From the NCBI GenBank assembly GCA_902729315.2, contig LR746279.1:129001-193000 (forward strand): a stretch of 64,000 nucleotides of DNA, given 5' to 3'. Shown here piece after piece: positions 32,580 to 45,100 of this stretch (position 1 is the stretch's first letter; the number at the start of each line of letters is the position of its first letter). The position numbers and the translations under genes are program-made. The notes under the pieces were generated by a model. The model ran no database searches. It saw only the letters and a list, made by a program, of their open reading frames with translations, and had not been told where the DNA came from. Source of the stretch: Spirodela intermedia (taxonomy: Eukaryota > Streptophyta > Magnoliopsida > Alismatales > Araceae).

Positions 32580-34980
32580 GTAAAAGAAATTATGCAAATT
32601 TAAAATTTATAAAAATAAAAATACTAATTTCTAGATTTTTCTAAATATTTCAGAAGAAATAAATCAATTATAATTCAATAAAAGTTAAAAAAATAGTAAG
32701 ATATTTCCAAGTCAATCATATAGATGTAAGATAATATTAGGTAATATTTTAAAATTTTCTTAAAAGAATATGATTTTTTTATAAGTTTTATACTAAATGA
32801 TGAATATAAAATATATTTAAAAATTCACAAAAAAAGAAAAGAAGGATGCAGACATTATGATGACATCAACACCTAGAGGAATGTAATTCAGGCTGAAATA
32901 AAATTATAATTAGTGATTTGTATGTAAGTAATTACAAATAATTTAATGGCTTAAATTAAGATATATAAAAGCAATAAGAATTATATTTATGAAGAAAGTT
33001 TTAGTAACTTAGAATCACGCAAAGTATCACTAAATTAAATAAAAATCAAGTTGAAAATAGAAAAATCAGAGTTTTGGCCTCGCGACAACAATCGTTGGAA
33101 TTCTATATGTCCAAGATAATTATCATGCAATACTCAAAGCCTCAAAGGCTCTCCATAGACAAAGACGAGTTAGGTATTATCTAGATCTCATTTCAAAGTC
33201 TAAAAAATAATGATAAAAATTAATTAATTAAAACATAGTAAAATCGAGTTCTGGTGTCGTGATGACGATGCATTAGTGATGTGTCAAAATCTTGAGTATT
33301 TGAAAGAATTGTCATTTAATCTATATGACTTCAAAGGCTCTCCTTAGACAAAGACAATGTGGTCAATCTCTAGATCTTCTTACAAAGTTTAAAGATCAAT
33401 GAAATGGGTCATTGAATTATCTTTAGTGGTTGTCACTTAATGGAATAGAAAAATAGTAACTTTATGACTCTATAGCAGCTGTCACTCGACATAGATGAGT
33501 TGATACAAGTTTTTGACATTATTGTCAAAAAGTATTTGTTGGAGAGATTAATTAATAAGATCATTAAAGTCCTAAAGGGTTAATGTCATGCTCTCATATC
33601 ACATCTTTCTCTAGTAGACCATACCATATGAGGAATAAGATGTGATAATGTGCATCACCATTTCATTACAATTAATAAGTCACATACTTTATCAATATAA
33701 TGCACTTAGATTATCGATGACATTCATTATAGATGATTGCATTATAGATCATGGGCATCCAATTGGGTATATTTTGAGTAATGATGAATAGAATACAAGT
33801 TATATTGCAAATTGATATATTAGTAGGTTGTCATATACTATTGGATATAGAATACATTCATTATAAAGGTTAATTTACCTATCCTTACAACAACCTTAGT
33901 AGGTTGTCATATTGCAACATCAAGTACTATTAATGGATTTCTCATATACTTTTGTTGGCTAGTAGCAATTGAGTTTGATGTGACTATGTAGAATGTCAAG
34001 AGAGATTAGTTTCTTATATTTTCTATTTTTTTATATTGATACATGACATGACTCAGTCATTGTATGATAAATCACATAAAATTTAAATTTATAAAACTAA
34101 AAAATACTAATTTTTAATTTTTTAAAACATATCTTAGAATAAATAAAATAATTATAATTCAATAAAATGTTCAAAAAATAGTGAAGAATTTTCAAGTCAA
34201 TCACAGGGATGTAAGATAATATCGAGTGATATTTTAAAATTTTCTTTAAAAAATATGATTTTGTGATTTCTAGACTAAATGATGAATATAAAATATATTT
34301 AAAAATTTATGAAAAAAAAAAATAAGGGTACAGATGTCATGATCACATCAACACTTCGACGAACGTGAATTTATTCTGCCTGAGAATTCTTATGTAAGTG
34401 ATTATAGACAATTTAATGAGTCAAATTAAGTTTTAAAAAACCTAGAAGAATTGTAATTTAATGATGAATAGTTTTGAAATTGAAAATCATACAAAGTATC
34501 ACTAAATTAAGTGAAAATATATTGAATAGAGAAAATATAGAGTTTCGGCAATATGATAGTAATTGTCAAAATCTGTGTTTGAAATTGTTATTGTGTGATG
34601 TTTATCATCTTAAGGGCTCTACTTGGACATGAATGACTTGAGCATTTGTTAGATCTCTTTTCAAAATCTAAAAAATGAAGGTAAGAGTTAAATTAGTTAA
34701 AAATAGTAAAAGAGAGTTCCGACATCGCAGTGATGATACATCGATAATGCACTGATGATTTAGGAGGATTGTCGTACAATGTCCACAATCTCAAAGATTC
34801 TCATTAGATAAGAACGATGTAAGAATTTTTAGATCTTCTCGCCAATACTAGAAATCAATGAAATAAGTTATCAAGTTATCTTCAACAATTGTTACCCAGT
34901 AGAGTAGAACAATGGTGACTTTGTGGCTCTCTAGTGACTATCACCTAACGGAGATAGACTAGGACATATTTTATAGAGCT
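32580..34980. repeat. Two ~0.95-kb direct repeats, period about 1.47 kb
   Basis: Unit 1, about 32,580-33,540, and unit 2, about 34,070-34,980, align along their length in the same order, e.g. AATTATAATTCAATAAAA, AAATGATGAATATAAAATAT and TCTAGATCTTCT/TTTAGATCTTCT blocks. Inside each unit a ~180-bp motif (AAAGGCTCTCC.TAGACAAAGAC, then TAGATCT...CAAAGT.TA) recurs twice. About 530 bp lies between units. Two diverged direct repeats with a short middle could be LTRs of a small non-autonomous element, or a tandem duplication; no coding domain seen. Confidence 0.65.
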
Positions 34981-35499
34981 TTATCTTCAAGTTTGTATAG
35001 TAAAAAGAGACTCTTCATCACATCTGATATGTTCTCAAGAGGTGACAACTCGTATTCTAATGAATCATTCTCTTCTTGATGACAACTTTTTGTTGATCAG
35101 TTGGAGATAATTTACTCAATGAATTCATGATTTTTTATCTAGAATTATTCAGTAATTTTAGTAATAATATTTCATAAATTACATTGATGAGATTTTTATC
35201 GATAATTAAGTAATTTTAATAACTTAATCATTCACCCTTAATTTGTAGAAAAAATATAATTTAATTATATAAAAATATAAGTTTTGACTCAAGTGGGATT
35301 TAAACCCTTGTCGGTCACCCACCAATATGAGAGAGAATAAAATAAGTACTCAAATATTTTTATATAGTGATGCCATCAAGGTATCTAATTCTTATAAATA
35401 AAAGTTATTTTAGGTATTAAAACCTTTAAAAAGTTGGTTTAGTCTCACATTAATTATTTTATGAGTTTTGAGGTGTATATATAATAACAAAAGATCTTA

Positions 35500-35700
35500 A
35501 GATCAATAAACCTCTCTCGCATGTGTATGACTACTCCTTGCCCTATGCCTAACTAGCCACTTGTGATGTAGATAGAGAGTGACACACACGTGTCCCTTAA
35601 CAGTCCATCCTTAGCTACTCAAGCTCACTACTTGTGGTTCTGCCTGACTATGCTTTTGACTTGCTTGTAGGGGCTGGCCGATAGATTCTTCTCTTTTTAT
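35500..35700. repeat. LTR-like repeat, second copy of the 19,735-19,960 segment
   Basis: Carries the same ordered blocks (CATGTGTATGA, ACTCCTTGCCC, GAGAGTGACACACACGTG, TGGTTCTGCCTG, TTGACTTG...AGGGGCTGGCCG) as the segment beside the gypsy pol, with many substitutions. No gypsy coding sequence lies next to it, so it could be a solo LTR or a fragment. The surrounding 34,981-36,000 is AT-rich with no gene. Confidence 0.5.
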
Positions 35701-36009
35701 ATATTTTTATTTTATCTTATTTTCCTTCATTTATCTCAAAAATAGAATTATAAAAAGGTAATAAATGTCTTTTGCATGTGTCTTAGCTCTTGTCCAGCAA
35801 GAATCTAAGACATAAGTGATAGAATAAATCATATTATTATGGCACATCTGATTTGTCCATATTAGTGATAATAGTATTAAGAAACTTTGTTAGTTTAAAT
35901 TATTCAAGAGAGTCAAAACTTACAAACTAAATTTTTATAAATATTATATGATATAAAAATAATGTAAGGTAAAGTTCAAAATAGTTAACCATAACAACAA
36001 AGGAGTATT

Positions 36010-36365
36010 GAATTACAACAATCAAGATGAATAGAGACCTATTGATATAATGTCAAATGAGGGATCTTGTTATTTTGTGACTTTTATTGATGGTTACTCT
36101 AGGAAGGTTTGAGTTTACTTCATGAAGCCTAAGTTTCAGACTTTTGTAACATTTAAGCTATGAAAAACTAAATTTGAAAATCAAATTGGGAGTAAGAGAA
36201 CAATCTTGAGGACTCATAATGGATTAGAATATAAAAGTTCTAAAATTTTCAAGTATTGTGAAGATTGGAAATTAAAGGATATTTTACTATCAAAAAAGTA
36301 TCTAAATAGAATGGAATAACATAAGATGAATAGAACAATTGACAAGAGAGCAAGATGTTTGAGAT
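36010..36365 (+). mobile_element. copia integrase fragment
   Basis: Plus-strand translation with breaks reads PIDIMSNEGSCYFVTFIDGYSRKV.VYFMKPK..FVTFK, then RTHNGLEYKS, and finally MNRTIDKRARC. These are the integrase core blocks of copia elements (FVTFIDDYSRK.WVY; LRTDNGGEY; MNRTL.ERAR). Stops interrupt it, so it is a dead fragment. Unlike the piece at 36,890 it points right. Confidence 0.75.
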
Positions 36366-36889
36366 TGAATATATAATTATCTAATTGATCAATTTGAGAC
36401 TAAAATTATCCGAAAGTAATGATCTAACATTACGAGCACATAATAGACTGAGTAAGTTTTTCATATTCATATTTTGGTTCAGATAATTTCATTAAATCAA
36501 ATGTGCTAATGATCATTTTTTCATCGTGAGATATTTTTTAAATATTGAGATTTTCCAGAATAGCAATATGATAATTTCATGTGATGAAATCAATCATGTA
36601 TACAAATTCAACATTATTTGTTAGAAGTATATTCAATGAATTATCATATGGACACAATCTATATTACATAAAGTTGAATATATATTCACATATCTATTCT
36701 CATGTCACACAAAAATAATATGATCCTCTTAATGAGTTTTGTAATTGGTTTTTCAACATCAAAACACCTTTTATTCAATGTTCCAGCAAGAAGTCAATTC
36801 CTTCTCATTAGGTATATCTCTTCAAAGCACCCTTTCTTGTAAAGTTTCTTAGAAATCAATTCCTTATTAGGATAGTGTTGGATGTAAGG

Positions 36890-37150
36890 TGGGATAGTGC
36901 TGGAGGTAAGATTTCTAGAAATGAATTCATAGAAAAAGTAATGGTGGGTATTTGAAGAATGTATGTGGTGGTAGCTGGGAGAACTAAATCCATAAATAGA
37001 TTTGAAGATGTGTCACCTTTGGTGACATAATGAAAGGGACAAATATTTTCATGAAAAATGACATATTAAAAAATATAATTTTTTTAATCTCAATGTCATA
37101 GAGTTTATATCTTTTCATCACAAGAGGATAGCCAATGAAAACCAAGGCTC
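36890..37150 (-). mobile_element. copia fragment, family shared with 42,490-42,780
   Basis: Resembles 42,490-42,780 in the same orientation (blocks GAATGTATGTGGTGG, AATAGATTTGAAGATGTGTCA, TTTTCATGAAAAATGACAT). Minus-strand translation carries the copia post-integrase motif around MSFFMKIFVPF (compare VIFHENVFPF at the second copy). Broken by stops. Interval 37,151-37,700 shows no gene besides a short GA run near 37,404-37,438. Confidence 0.6.
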
Positions 37151-37719
37151 CACTTGCCTTCCTTTATTCTCTTAATTTCGTTACTTGTCAGTGTCCGCCC
37201 ATACCGTGTGTGACGAAAGGCCGTGCTTGTTGGATTAACGGAACCCAACATTTGGCTAGCTGTTGATTGAGATCATTTTCAGTAAAAAAATCAACTTTTT
37301 ATTGTAGCTTAAAGCTTTCCTTTGGATAGGAGCATCTTTGATCTAATTTACATACCCTTCAGATAGATACCACAGTTTAAGAGTGAAACCTTCGTATAAT
37401 GGTGAGAGAGAGCGAGCATGAGAGAGGGAGAGAGAGAGGTCAGAGAACGGTGGTCACCTGGCTCTCTTGGAAAGCAGTAGAGCTGCAGTTTAAATGCACA
37501 TTTTAAAATAATAATTATTATATATTTCATCTAGGTTCTAGTAGCGTACCATGATTAAATAAACATCCTCTACGAGTGAACATTATAATTTTTGTTCGCA
37601 GGCCCCCCGATTAGGAGATCACCTTAACCCCCACCCATCTCCAACACGACATTCCCCTGCTATGTCGAGGAGTCAACAAGCCCATAAGAGGGAGTCTGTT
37701 GTCTATTTGAGCGAGAAAA

Positions 37720-38640
37720 ATGACTTCTTCTTCATCTTCTCCTCCTACTTCTATTATGGCCTTTGAAGATGTTGTCCCCGGAAAACTGGTGCTCGTTCTC
37801 ATCATCATAGCATCGACTTGGCTGGGATGCAAAGGGAGGGGTTGTGACGACGATGAGCGGAGGGCTTTGCTTGAGATCAAGAAGGTTTTCAACCCCCCCA
37901 AGGGCTCGTACTTGTCCTACTGGGGCAACTCAACAACAAAATAGGAAAATGACTAATGCCGATGGTATGGTATAACCTGCGACTCCAACACCAGTCACGT
38001 GGTCGGGATCGATTTGTTGGGCGAGAAGAATGCGGTAGACGACATATGGTGCCCAAACCTCACCATGTTGAGTTACAGAGGTTGAGTATTGGGGCCAATC
38101 ACATAAGCGGTCGAATTCTGAAGAGTAAGTAACTTCCCCCAATCGTGACAAGTGACTGGCTATTTTACTTTCTTTTAACAAAAGATAGATAGTGTTTGGT
38201 TGTCCTAAATTAATTTGCACTGTCATCTGTATTGTTAGGTCATATATTTAAGAATTTTCTCATCTTTTCTTTTATGTCTCACAGTTATTTGCAACTTCAA
38301 ACTCCTAAAGGCTCTAGATCTATCAGAAAACTTGTTGGAAGGTTCCATCCCATCATGTCTGTGCACCTTGAGATACATTACAGAACTCGATCTATCTTTT
38401 AACCTTTTGGAGGGTTCCATCCCAACATGTTTGTGCACCTTGAGATCTTTGAGAGAGCTCCATTTGTCAGCTAATAGTTTGGAGGGTTTCATCTCAACAT
38501 GTTTATGCACCTTGAGATCCCTGAGAGAACTCCATTTGTTAACGAATAGTTTGTAGGGTTCTATCCCAACATGTTTGTGCACCTTGAGATTCCTTAGAGA
38601 ATTTGATCTATCTTCTATCAATTTCTCAAGCATCATTCTG
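37720..38640 (+). pseudogene. Leucine-rich-repeat receptor-like protein, truncated pseudogene
   Basis: Starts with an apparent ATG at 37,720, a hydrophobic leader (KLVLVLIIIASTWLGC) and an LRR N-terminal cap (CDDDERRALLEIKKVFNPPKG), then after stop codons continues CRWYGITCDSNTSHVVGIDLL. A non-coding gap follows, then at about 38,285-38,625 four to five LRR units of 24 residues (LEGSIPSCLCTLRYITELDLS type), with one internal stop (NSL*GSIP). The repeats are nearly identical in DNA, with a 72-nt period. This is the start of an RLP/Cf-like extracellular receptor, with no membrane anchor or kinase. At least three in-frame stops and the missing C-terminus make it a pseudogene. Confidence 0.75.
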
Positions 38641-38849
38641 TTACGAACCTCTTGAGATTTGGGACGAAATCTTTACCCTAATTTTACCTTTGGTGTGGCT
38701 TACTCAAAGAATCAACTATCTGTTGTATAAAAGAACCAGATTGAGCAATTAAAAATGGAAATCAAAAACCTTAAAAATTCTTGTTTCATACTGATTTCTA
38801 AATCGTTGGGTGCATTAAGGTCTGTATGTGAGTGAATAAAATGTAATTC

Positions 38850-39421
38850 AATCATATATGCTTTGTTACTCTTAAGTTCCTTCTCTGCTCTTCTTGGTGA
38901 TGTATTGATTTTGTAATACTAGGGTCCGCTTTAAAGATGTGAATTTTATCTCCCATCAAAAATTTCATTATGAACTTCTCATAGTTAGAAATGATCAGCC
39001 CTAAAGTTCTCAACCACTGTATACTTAGAATCACATCTGTGCCACTCAACTCTAATGGTAAAAAATCTTGTACTATTAAAACACCTTATGCACGGAGAGG
39101 AATAGCCTAGCAAATTGCTGCACCTGTCATTGTGTTGCTGTTGCCCATAACTATGATGTAGCCATATAACTTCTCCATCTGTAGGGATAAGTTATCAATT
39201 ATTTTGGTGCACAAGAAATTTTGTGTTAGCCCACTATCAACGAGTATTGACACCTCGGTGTCATGAATTTTGCCCCATAGTTTCATAGTCCCTTGTTGAG
39301 TAATTCTCATGACTGAATTGAAAGATACGTGTGCAGTAATAGCATAATCCCTAGGTTTTTGGGTGTCTATTGCCAGCATTTTTCTGAGTATGAGTTGGCG
39401 GATGAAATTTTTTGCGATCAT
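38850..39421 (-). mobile_element. Ty3/gypsy protease fragment
   Basis: Minus-strand frames read TMKLWGKIHDTEVSILVDSG (39,230-39,300) followed by LTQNFL, the retropepsin active-site block with T changed near the DSG, and then, at 38,850-39,049, GTDVILSIQWLRTLG, the conserved block between protease and RT. No RT follows to the left, where the LRR pseudogene lies, so the element was truncated there. It differs from the 20-23 kb gypsy copy (VDSGATHNF). Confidence 0.75.
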
Positions 39422-39865
39422 TGATAAATATTACATGTACCTAGGGGAGCTTTGAAAATTTGCATATTCTAGGTAATAAATTTTTATGGACATGAATGTT
39501 TTCAGGAAAATTGTTAATTTTTAAGCATTGTTTAAATGATTTTGTATGGAAATTCTATGTAATTCTAGGTTTAAAAGAGGTGATAATTAAACTTGGTGCT
39601 TAATACTATGGAATTTACTTGATTTTATTTCAGGAATAGATAAGGAAAAACTAGTATATTATCGGGCCTACATGCTATGTAAAGTATATTTGTCTTTCGA
39701 GTCTGAATTACATTTATTTTCTTGTGTGCTTTGGCCTCAAGTAAAACTGAATTTATTTGAAGTTGGCTTTGGGCCGATTTATTTCATTCATGGCCTATCT
39801 TGTGCCCCATTTAAAGGGGAGAATAAAATGGGGGGTTCGCCCCAAAATTTTAAAATTCTTAGCCG

Positions 39866-39867
<2 letters not shown>

Positions 39868-39942
<75 letters not shown>
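39868..39942. repeat. (CT)n microsatellite, about 75 bp
   Basis: Uninterrupted CT dinucleotides. It creates long Ser-Leu or Arg-Glu open frames that are not genes. Confidence 0.95.
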
Positions 39943-39945
<3 letters not shown>

Positions 39946-41062
39946 TGAATGCGATTGTGACGGAAAAGATCACAATAGTTGAGTTGGTCAAACACAACAT
40001 CAAGCATTAAATGAATTGAGCAAGGATACTCCATAATATGGTTCAGATAAACCCAGTGAAAAATCTTAAGAAGAAACTTTGGAAGTACGATCATTGGAGA
40101 GCTAGATTAAACCATTACGGAAATCGATTTATTGTCTTCCAAAGAATAAAGTAGGAACAGTGTGGTCTAAATAGTGACAATTTTTATCTTCTCTTGTATT
40201 ATTCTTAATCCTAACCCAAGAACCATCAATTACTTTGACTGCTAATCTATGCTGTAAGAATAAAACTGTCAGAATGAGAAGCCAGGCATAGAACGAATCT
40301 TCGCTCCACAGTCCATTCTCTTTGTTAATCAATTCAATGAAAAGGATAATGACTCGAATTATAGCTCATCATATGGCTGGTATTGTACCTTGATAAAGTT
40401 GTAAATCAGATGGACAGATCACGAAGAATCCAAAAGAAAATGGACACCAAAAATCACTGTCAACTGCAACTAGAGAAAATAATTAGCCTCCCATAATGTG
40501 CAGAATATTGGACGAATTATCAAGTTATAAACATGTTCTTCCCAAAATAGTCTTTCATTGATAAATAGAGATGATTGTTGAGTTGACCCAGAAAAGATTA
40601 AACCATATCTCACAGCTTTTTCAACGGCTACATCTCCCACAGCTCACGAACCCAGATTTTTGAAGATGCTGACGTGGGGAAAAGAAGACAGATGTTTATG
40701 AGGGGGACGTGACTGTTTATGGGGTCCTGTCTCCTTTCGTAGATTAGACTAGAGATTTTGGGGGGTCAGGGCCTTTGTAGTTAATCCTCAGTCTTCAGTA
40801 GCATGACACCCTGCACAGCAGCTCTCACGGTAGAAGAGGTATTTGGCCGAACTACTTGAACTTGTGTGATCTCCTTATATCTCGGTCTCCTTTCGATTAT
40901 TCATTTCCCAGTTCTCGTCTCTCTGTTTTGACTTCGGATTCTGAGAAACCCCAACACAGCAGAGTTCTTCCTCTTCGTTCTTCTTGAGTGGTTGACCTAT
41001 AAAGTGGTCATCTTTCTCACTTCCATTTTCAAGGCCTTGAATCATTCGGGTTACATTCATTC

Positions 41063-41066
<4 letters not shown>
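39943..41066. other. No gene seen
   Basis: Mixed-composition spacer. The part from about 40,600 to 41,060 has more moderate GC content and could be a promoter or leader remnant, but nothing coding follows because the GA array begins. Confidence 0.4.
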
Positions 41067-41587
<521 letters not shown>

Positions 41588-41589
<2 letters not shown>

Positions 41590-42489
41590 AACTGCACGTT
41601 CCGGGCCTATATTTCTCAGTATATCCAATGGGCGGACGCATTGACAAGGCTGAATGTTCTGAATATCTGCTGCGTACGCTAACTCCAGTGGTTAACTCCT
41701 CCGCCGCATACTGCCTCCTCAGAACTTCGGAGAGTTGACAGCCAATGTTTGTTAGATTGAATGCCAATACAATCATAAAGGTAGGGCTCATATGCGAAAT
41801 TCCGAAGCACTCTCTCGTCTTTGGCACCCAGAAAAACAGACTAGCTGAAAACCCACCTAAATTATTTTTATTTAGTCCTCCAAGCGAAGAAAGTCAACCT
41901 ATTAGTTCAGAATATTCTTTAAATGACGGAACAAACTTCGTTTGGTGTATCAGGACAACGACTGGGTCGGCGGTGGTGAATGATATAATGGTCATTTACA
42001 TATGTAAAGTGACGTTTAGCCCTATCTTCTTTTTCTTCTCCCTCTTATTCTTCTTTGTCGAAGGTGATGGGGATGCAACATACGGACTGAAAGGAGAAAT
42101 CCATTCAGTTAATCGATGGCAATCTATGGATCCTAACTAAGCCCGATGAATGTTCTTCTTTGTCGAAGAGATGGAAAGATCCAAAACTTGAAGATCCATA
42201 CCCTTAGTCTTGATCCTTATGAGAACATATAATAATCAGTAAATTGTCTTTTGTTTGGATAATCTATCTCAGTTAAGAAGGTTTGATATGCTCTATTAAA
42301 ATTGGACACCTCAGTTTTAGATAAAATAAAGATTCTACTCATTCAAAGTTGAGATAGTAATTTAATTTTAAATTATCTCCTTTTGTTGACTTAAACAAGT
42401 GAGGTTTCTCTATTCTTATCTCTAAACATTGTGATTATTGAATTTGAATATCTAATTCCACTACTTTTGTCCTGCATCAAAGAGTCCTG
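41588..42489. other. No gene seen
   Basis: Open frames up to 131 codons but no recognisable domain, no consistent splice structure and mixed composition. AT content rises from 42,150 into the copia remnant. Confidence 0.4.
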
Positions 42490-45100
42490 AAGATTATTAC
42501 ATAGTTTATAAGGGTGACTAGAATGTTGTGGTGGGATAATGTTGGAGAGAAGGTTTATAGAAAGTAATCTATAGGAGAATAACTAATAGTGGATATGAGA
42601 AGGATGTATGTGGTGGCAGTTGACAGAACTAAATTCAAAAATAAATTTGAAGATATGTCAACTTTGATGATATAATGAAAGGGAAAGACATTTTCATGAA
42701 AAATGACATTGAATTCCTTTGAATAATTTAATCTCAATGTTATTTTTTATTCTATGAGAATACACAATGAAAATGAGGCTTAAATTTATATTATTTTATT
42801 TGAAGAGTGGACCCAAATGCTAAGTAATCAACAAGTTCTCTATAGAGTAATTCATATTAACTTTTGTTGTCAAGAATAAGTGCTGAAAATTGATTGATAA
42901 AATATGGGGTTGTGAGGACATAATCTATCAAAAAATTGAGCGAGAAACATTATTGAAAATATGGAGCTTGAGCAACATTTAATAAATGTTAATGTTTAGC
43001 TTCCATGATAAATTGTGTTAAAACTTGTCAATATAGAAATATTGAGGTAAAACTATTTGACTGGTATAGTATTAATGAAAATCAAGTTCTTTAACATCAT
43101 CAGATCTAAATTGCCTAACAGTATGACCAAATTACGTTTGAACCATTGTAAAAAATTTGGGAACAATGTCTTTTGGCATCTAATTTAGTATTAGAAGAAG
43201 TGCCCATGTAAAATGTATAGAGTCATCAACAATCGTGGGAAAGTATCTAGAACCAGAAAAACAATTGTTAGGATTTCCATATGCCACAATATGTTAAATC
43301 AAATGATTTTTTAGAAAAATGATTATGGAAAATGAAAGTTGAAGTTTCGTTGTTTCACAAAGACACAAATATAACATGAACCCAGTTCATTACATGACAA
43401 GGAGATAATTAATAAATGTTCACTAGTATCTTATAGACTTGGGCAACACATGCAATAATTTAAAGATAAATATTCCTCAAGTGTCAGTTGATGTTCTATT
43501 CTAAAAATATAAGATCATTAACACAATTAGGTCTACCAATCCTTATCTTGTGATATAGATGTTAAATCACTAGATAATTAAAAGAGACAAACTTGAACTT
43601 GTGAATGGGCTGTCAAAGCAGTCATACATCACCAACTAAATTATTAGCATTGATAGTGTCATTAGGTGATTTAATAATTGAGTTGTATATCAATCTCAAA
43701 GAAATTAAAACATTTCTATTATAATAAGTATGTGTTGTAACAGCAATATCAACTATCCAGATTGTCATGGAGTGATAATTGGAATTGTGAATAATTAAGA
43801 GACATGTACCTGTCATATTAGATGTTGCTGGCATATCTTGTGCTTTGTTCATAATAATTGATGATGCTAAATGTGTTGACTACATAGTCATGATTTGCTA
43901 AAATTAGTATTGAGTGTGGTACTTCAAGAAATTTTCAATTGTGCAAAAAAATTGTTTAGTTTGATTTGTGACTCTAGACTTTTAAGAAACTTGGTTTATA
44001 AATATTTTTTGAATTTTATTGTTGGCCTAGTGGATAACCATGAAATTTATAGGATTTGTCAATAGTGTGCTCATTAAATTGACTGTAAGTACAGAAAGGG
44101 CCATCTTTTTTCTTACCATCATTTTAATTTTTTGTATTTCTGTAATTCTTTGTATGTTTAGGATGAATGACTCTTGCACAAAAATGAATAAAGTTAGAGG
44201 TATCAATATTTGGATCTAGAATATTGATATATTTTATCAATGTTCCTCTTATGAGATCCATATAAATAGTTGATTGTTAGGAGGAATGGTATTATGGAGT
44301 AATAATTAAGCTCAAATTTGAGCTAATGAATCATTTTTAATCTTATTAGAAAAGTCATAGCATATTCTAATCAAGAAAAGTTGAACAAGGTCCTTTAATT
44401 CACTATAAGTTCATTTACATGTGAACATGAATCTTTATATTCTTCAAATAAACTCTTTCATTTTGTGAAACAAGATACAATTGAATCTTGATCCCATCTA
44501 TGATTCAGTAATTTAAGAAACAATTGAATTAATCTAGGCCCATTAGTATATTAAAAGTGATATCTAAAATCTTTGAATTCTCTTTTGTTGATTCTGAAAA
44601 ATGATATTAGTAGATATATCTTATGATATTGAATATAGGACCCAAGATATGATATTTTTTTTTCTTGATGACATAAGGGTGACATCAATTTCATTGGGTT
44701 TTGTTATTGATCCATCAACAATGCCAAACTTATTTTCACTCACAGGATAATTAACATATGTTGACTCCAAGATTCATAATTATCAAAGGGTGATTAGTGG
44801 TTATGGTACCAAGTTTGGTGAAGAATGATCGAGACGAAGGATCAAAGCATCAATGAAATTATTCAAGTCTTGACTGATATGTTGAGATATATTTTTCATT
44901 TAGGATCTCCATCCTACAAGGAAAGTTTACTGAGTTAGATAATCAAGGTTTTCAATCAAAAGGTGAAAGTAATCAATCATCCCAAGTCTCATTTACATCT
45001 ACTATCTCCCATAACAATTATGGAGAACTTGTAATACGGTAACAAAGCAGGTTTGTCCTACTAGGGTTTGGAGAAATTTTGTTTGATACCATACTATGAC
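42490..45100 (-). mobile_element. Degenerate Ty1/copia element
   Basis: Read on the minus strand. A TGGTATCAAAC primer-site-like sequence at 45,081-45,091 (reversed) marks the probable 5' end of the internal region. At 43,622-43,852 comes a pre-integrase block (WIVDIAVTTHTYYNRNVLISLRLI); near 43,220-43,260 an integrase core (FSGSRYFPTIVDDS-like); at 42,555-42,737 the post-integrase motif NVIFHENVFPF. RT and RNase H are absent at the left end. Frames are full of stops. The family is the same as the piece at 36,890-37,150. Confidence 0.7.

Noticed and set aside
38285-38640. Possible functional small LRR gene
   Set aside because: Internal stop in the repeats, upstream stops in the LRR cap exon, and no C-terminal anchor. 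The open part is too short for any known LRR receptor.
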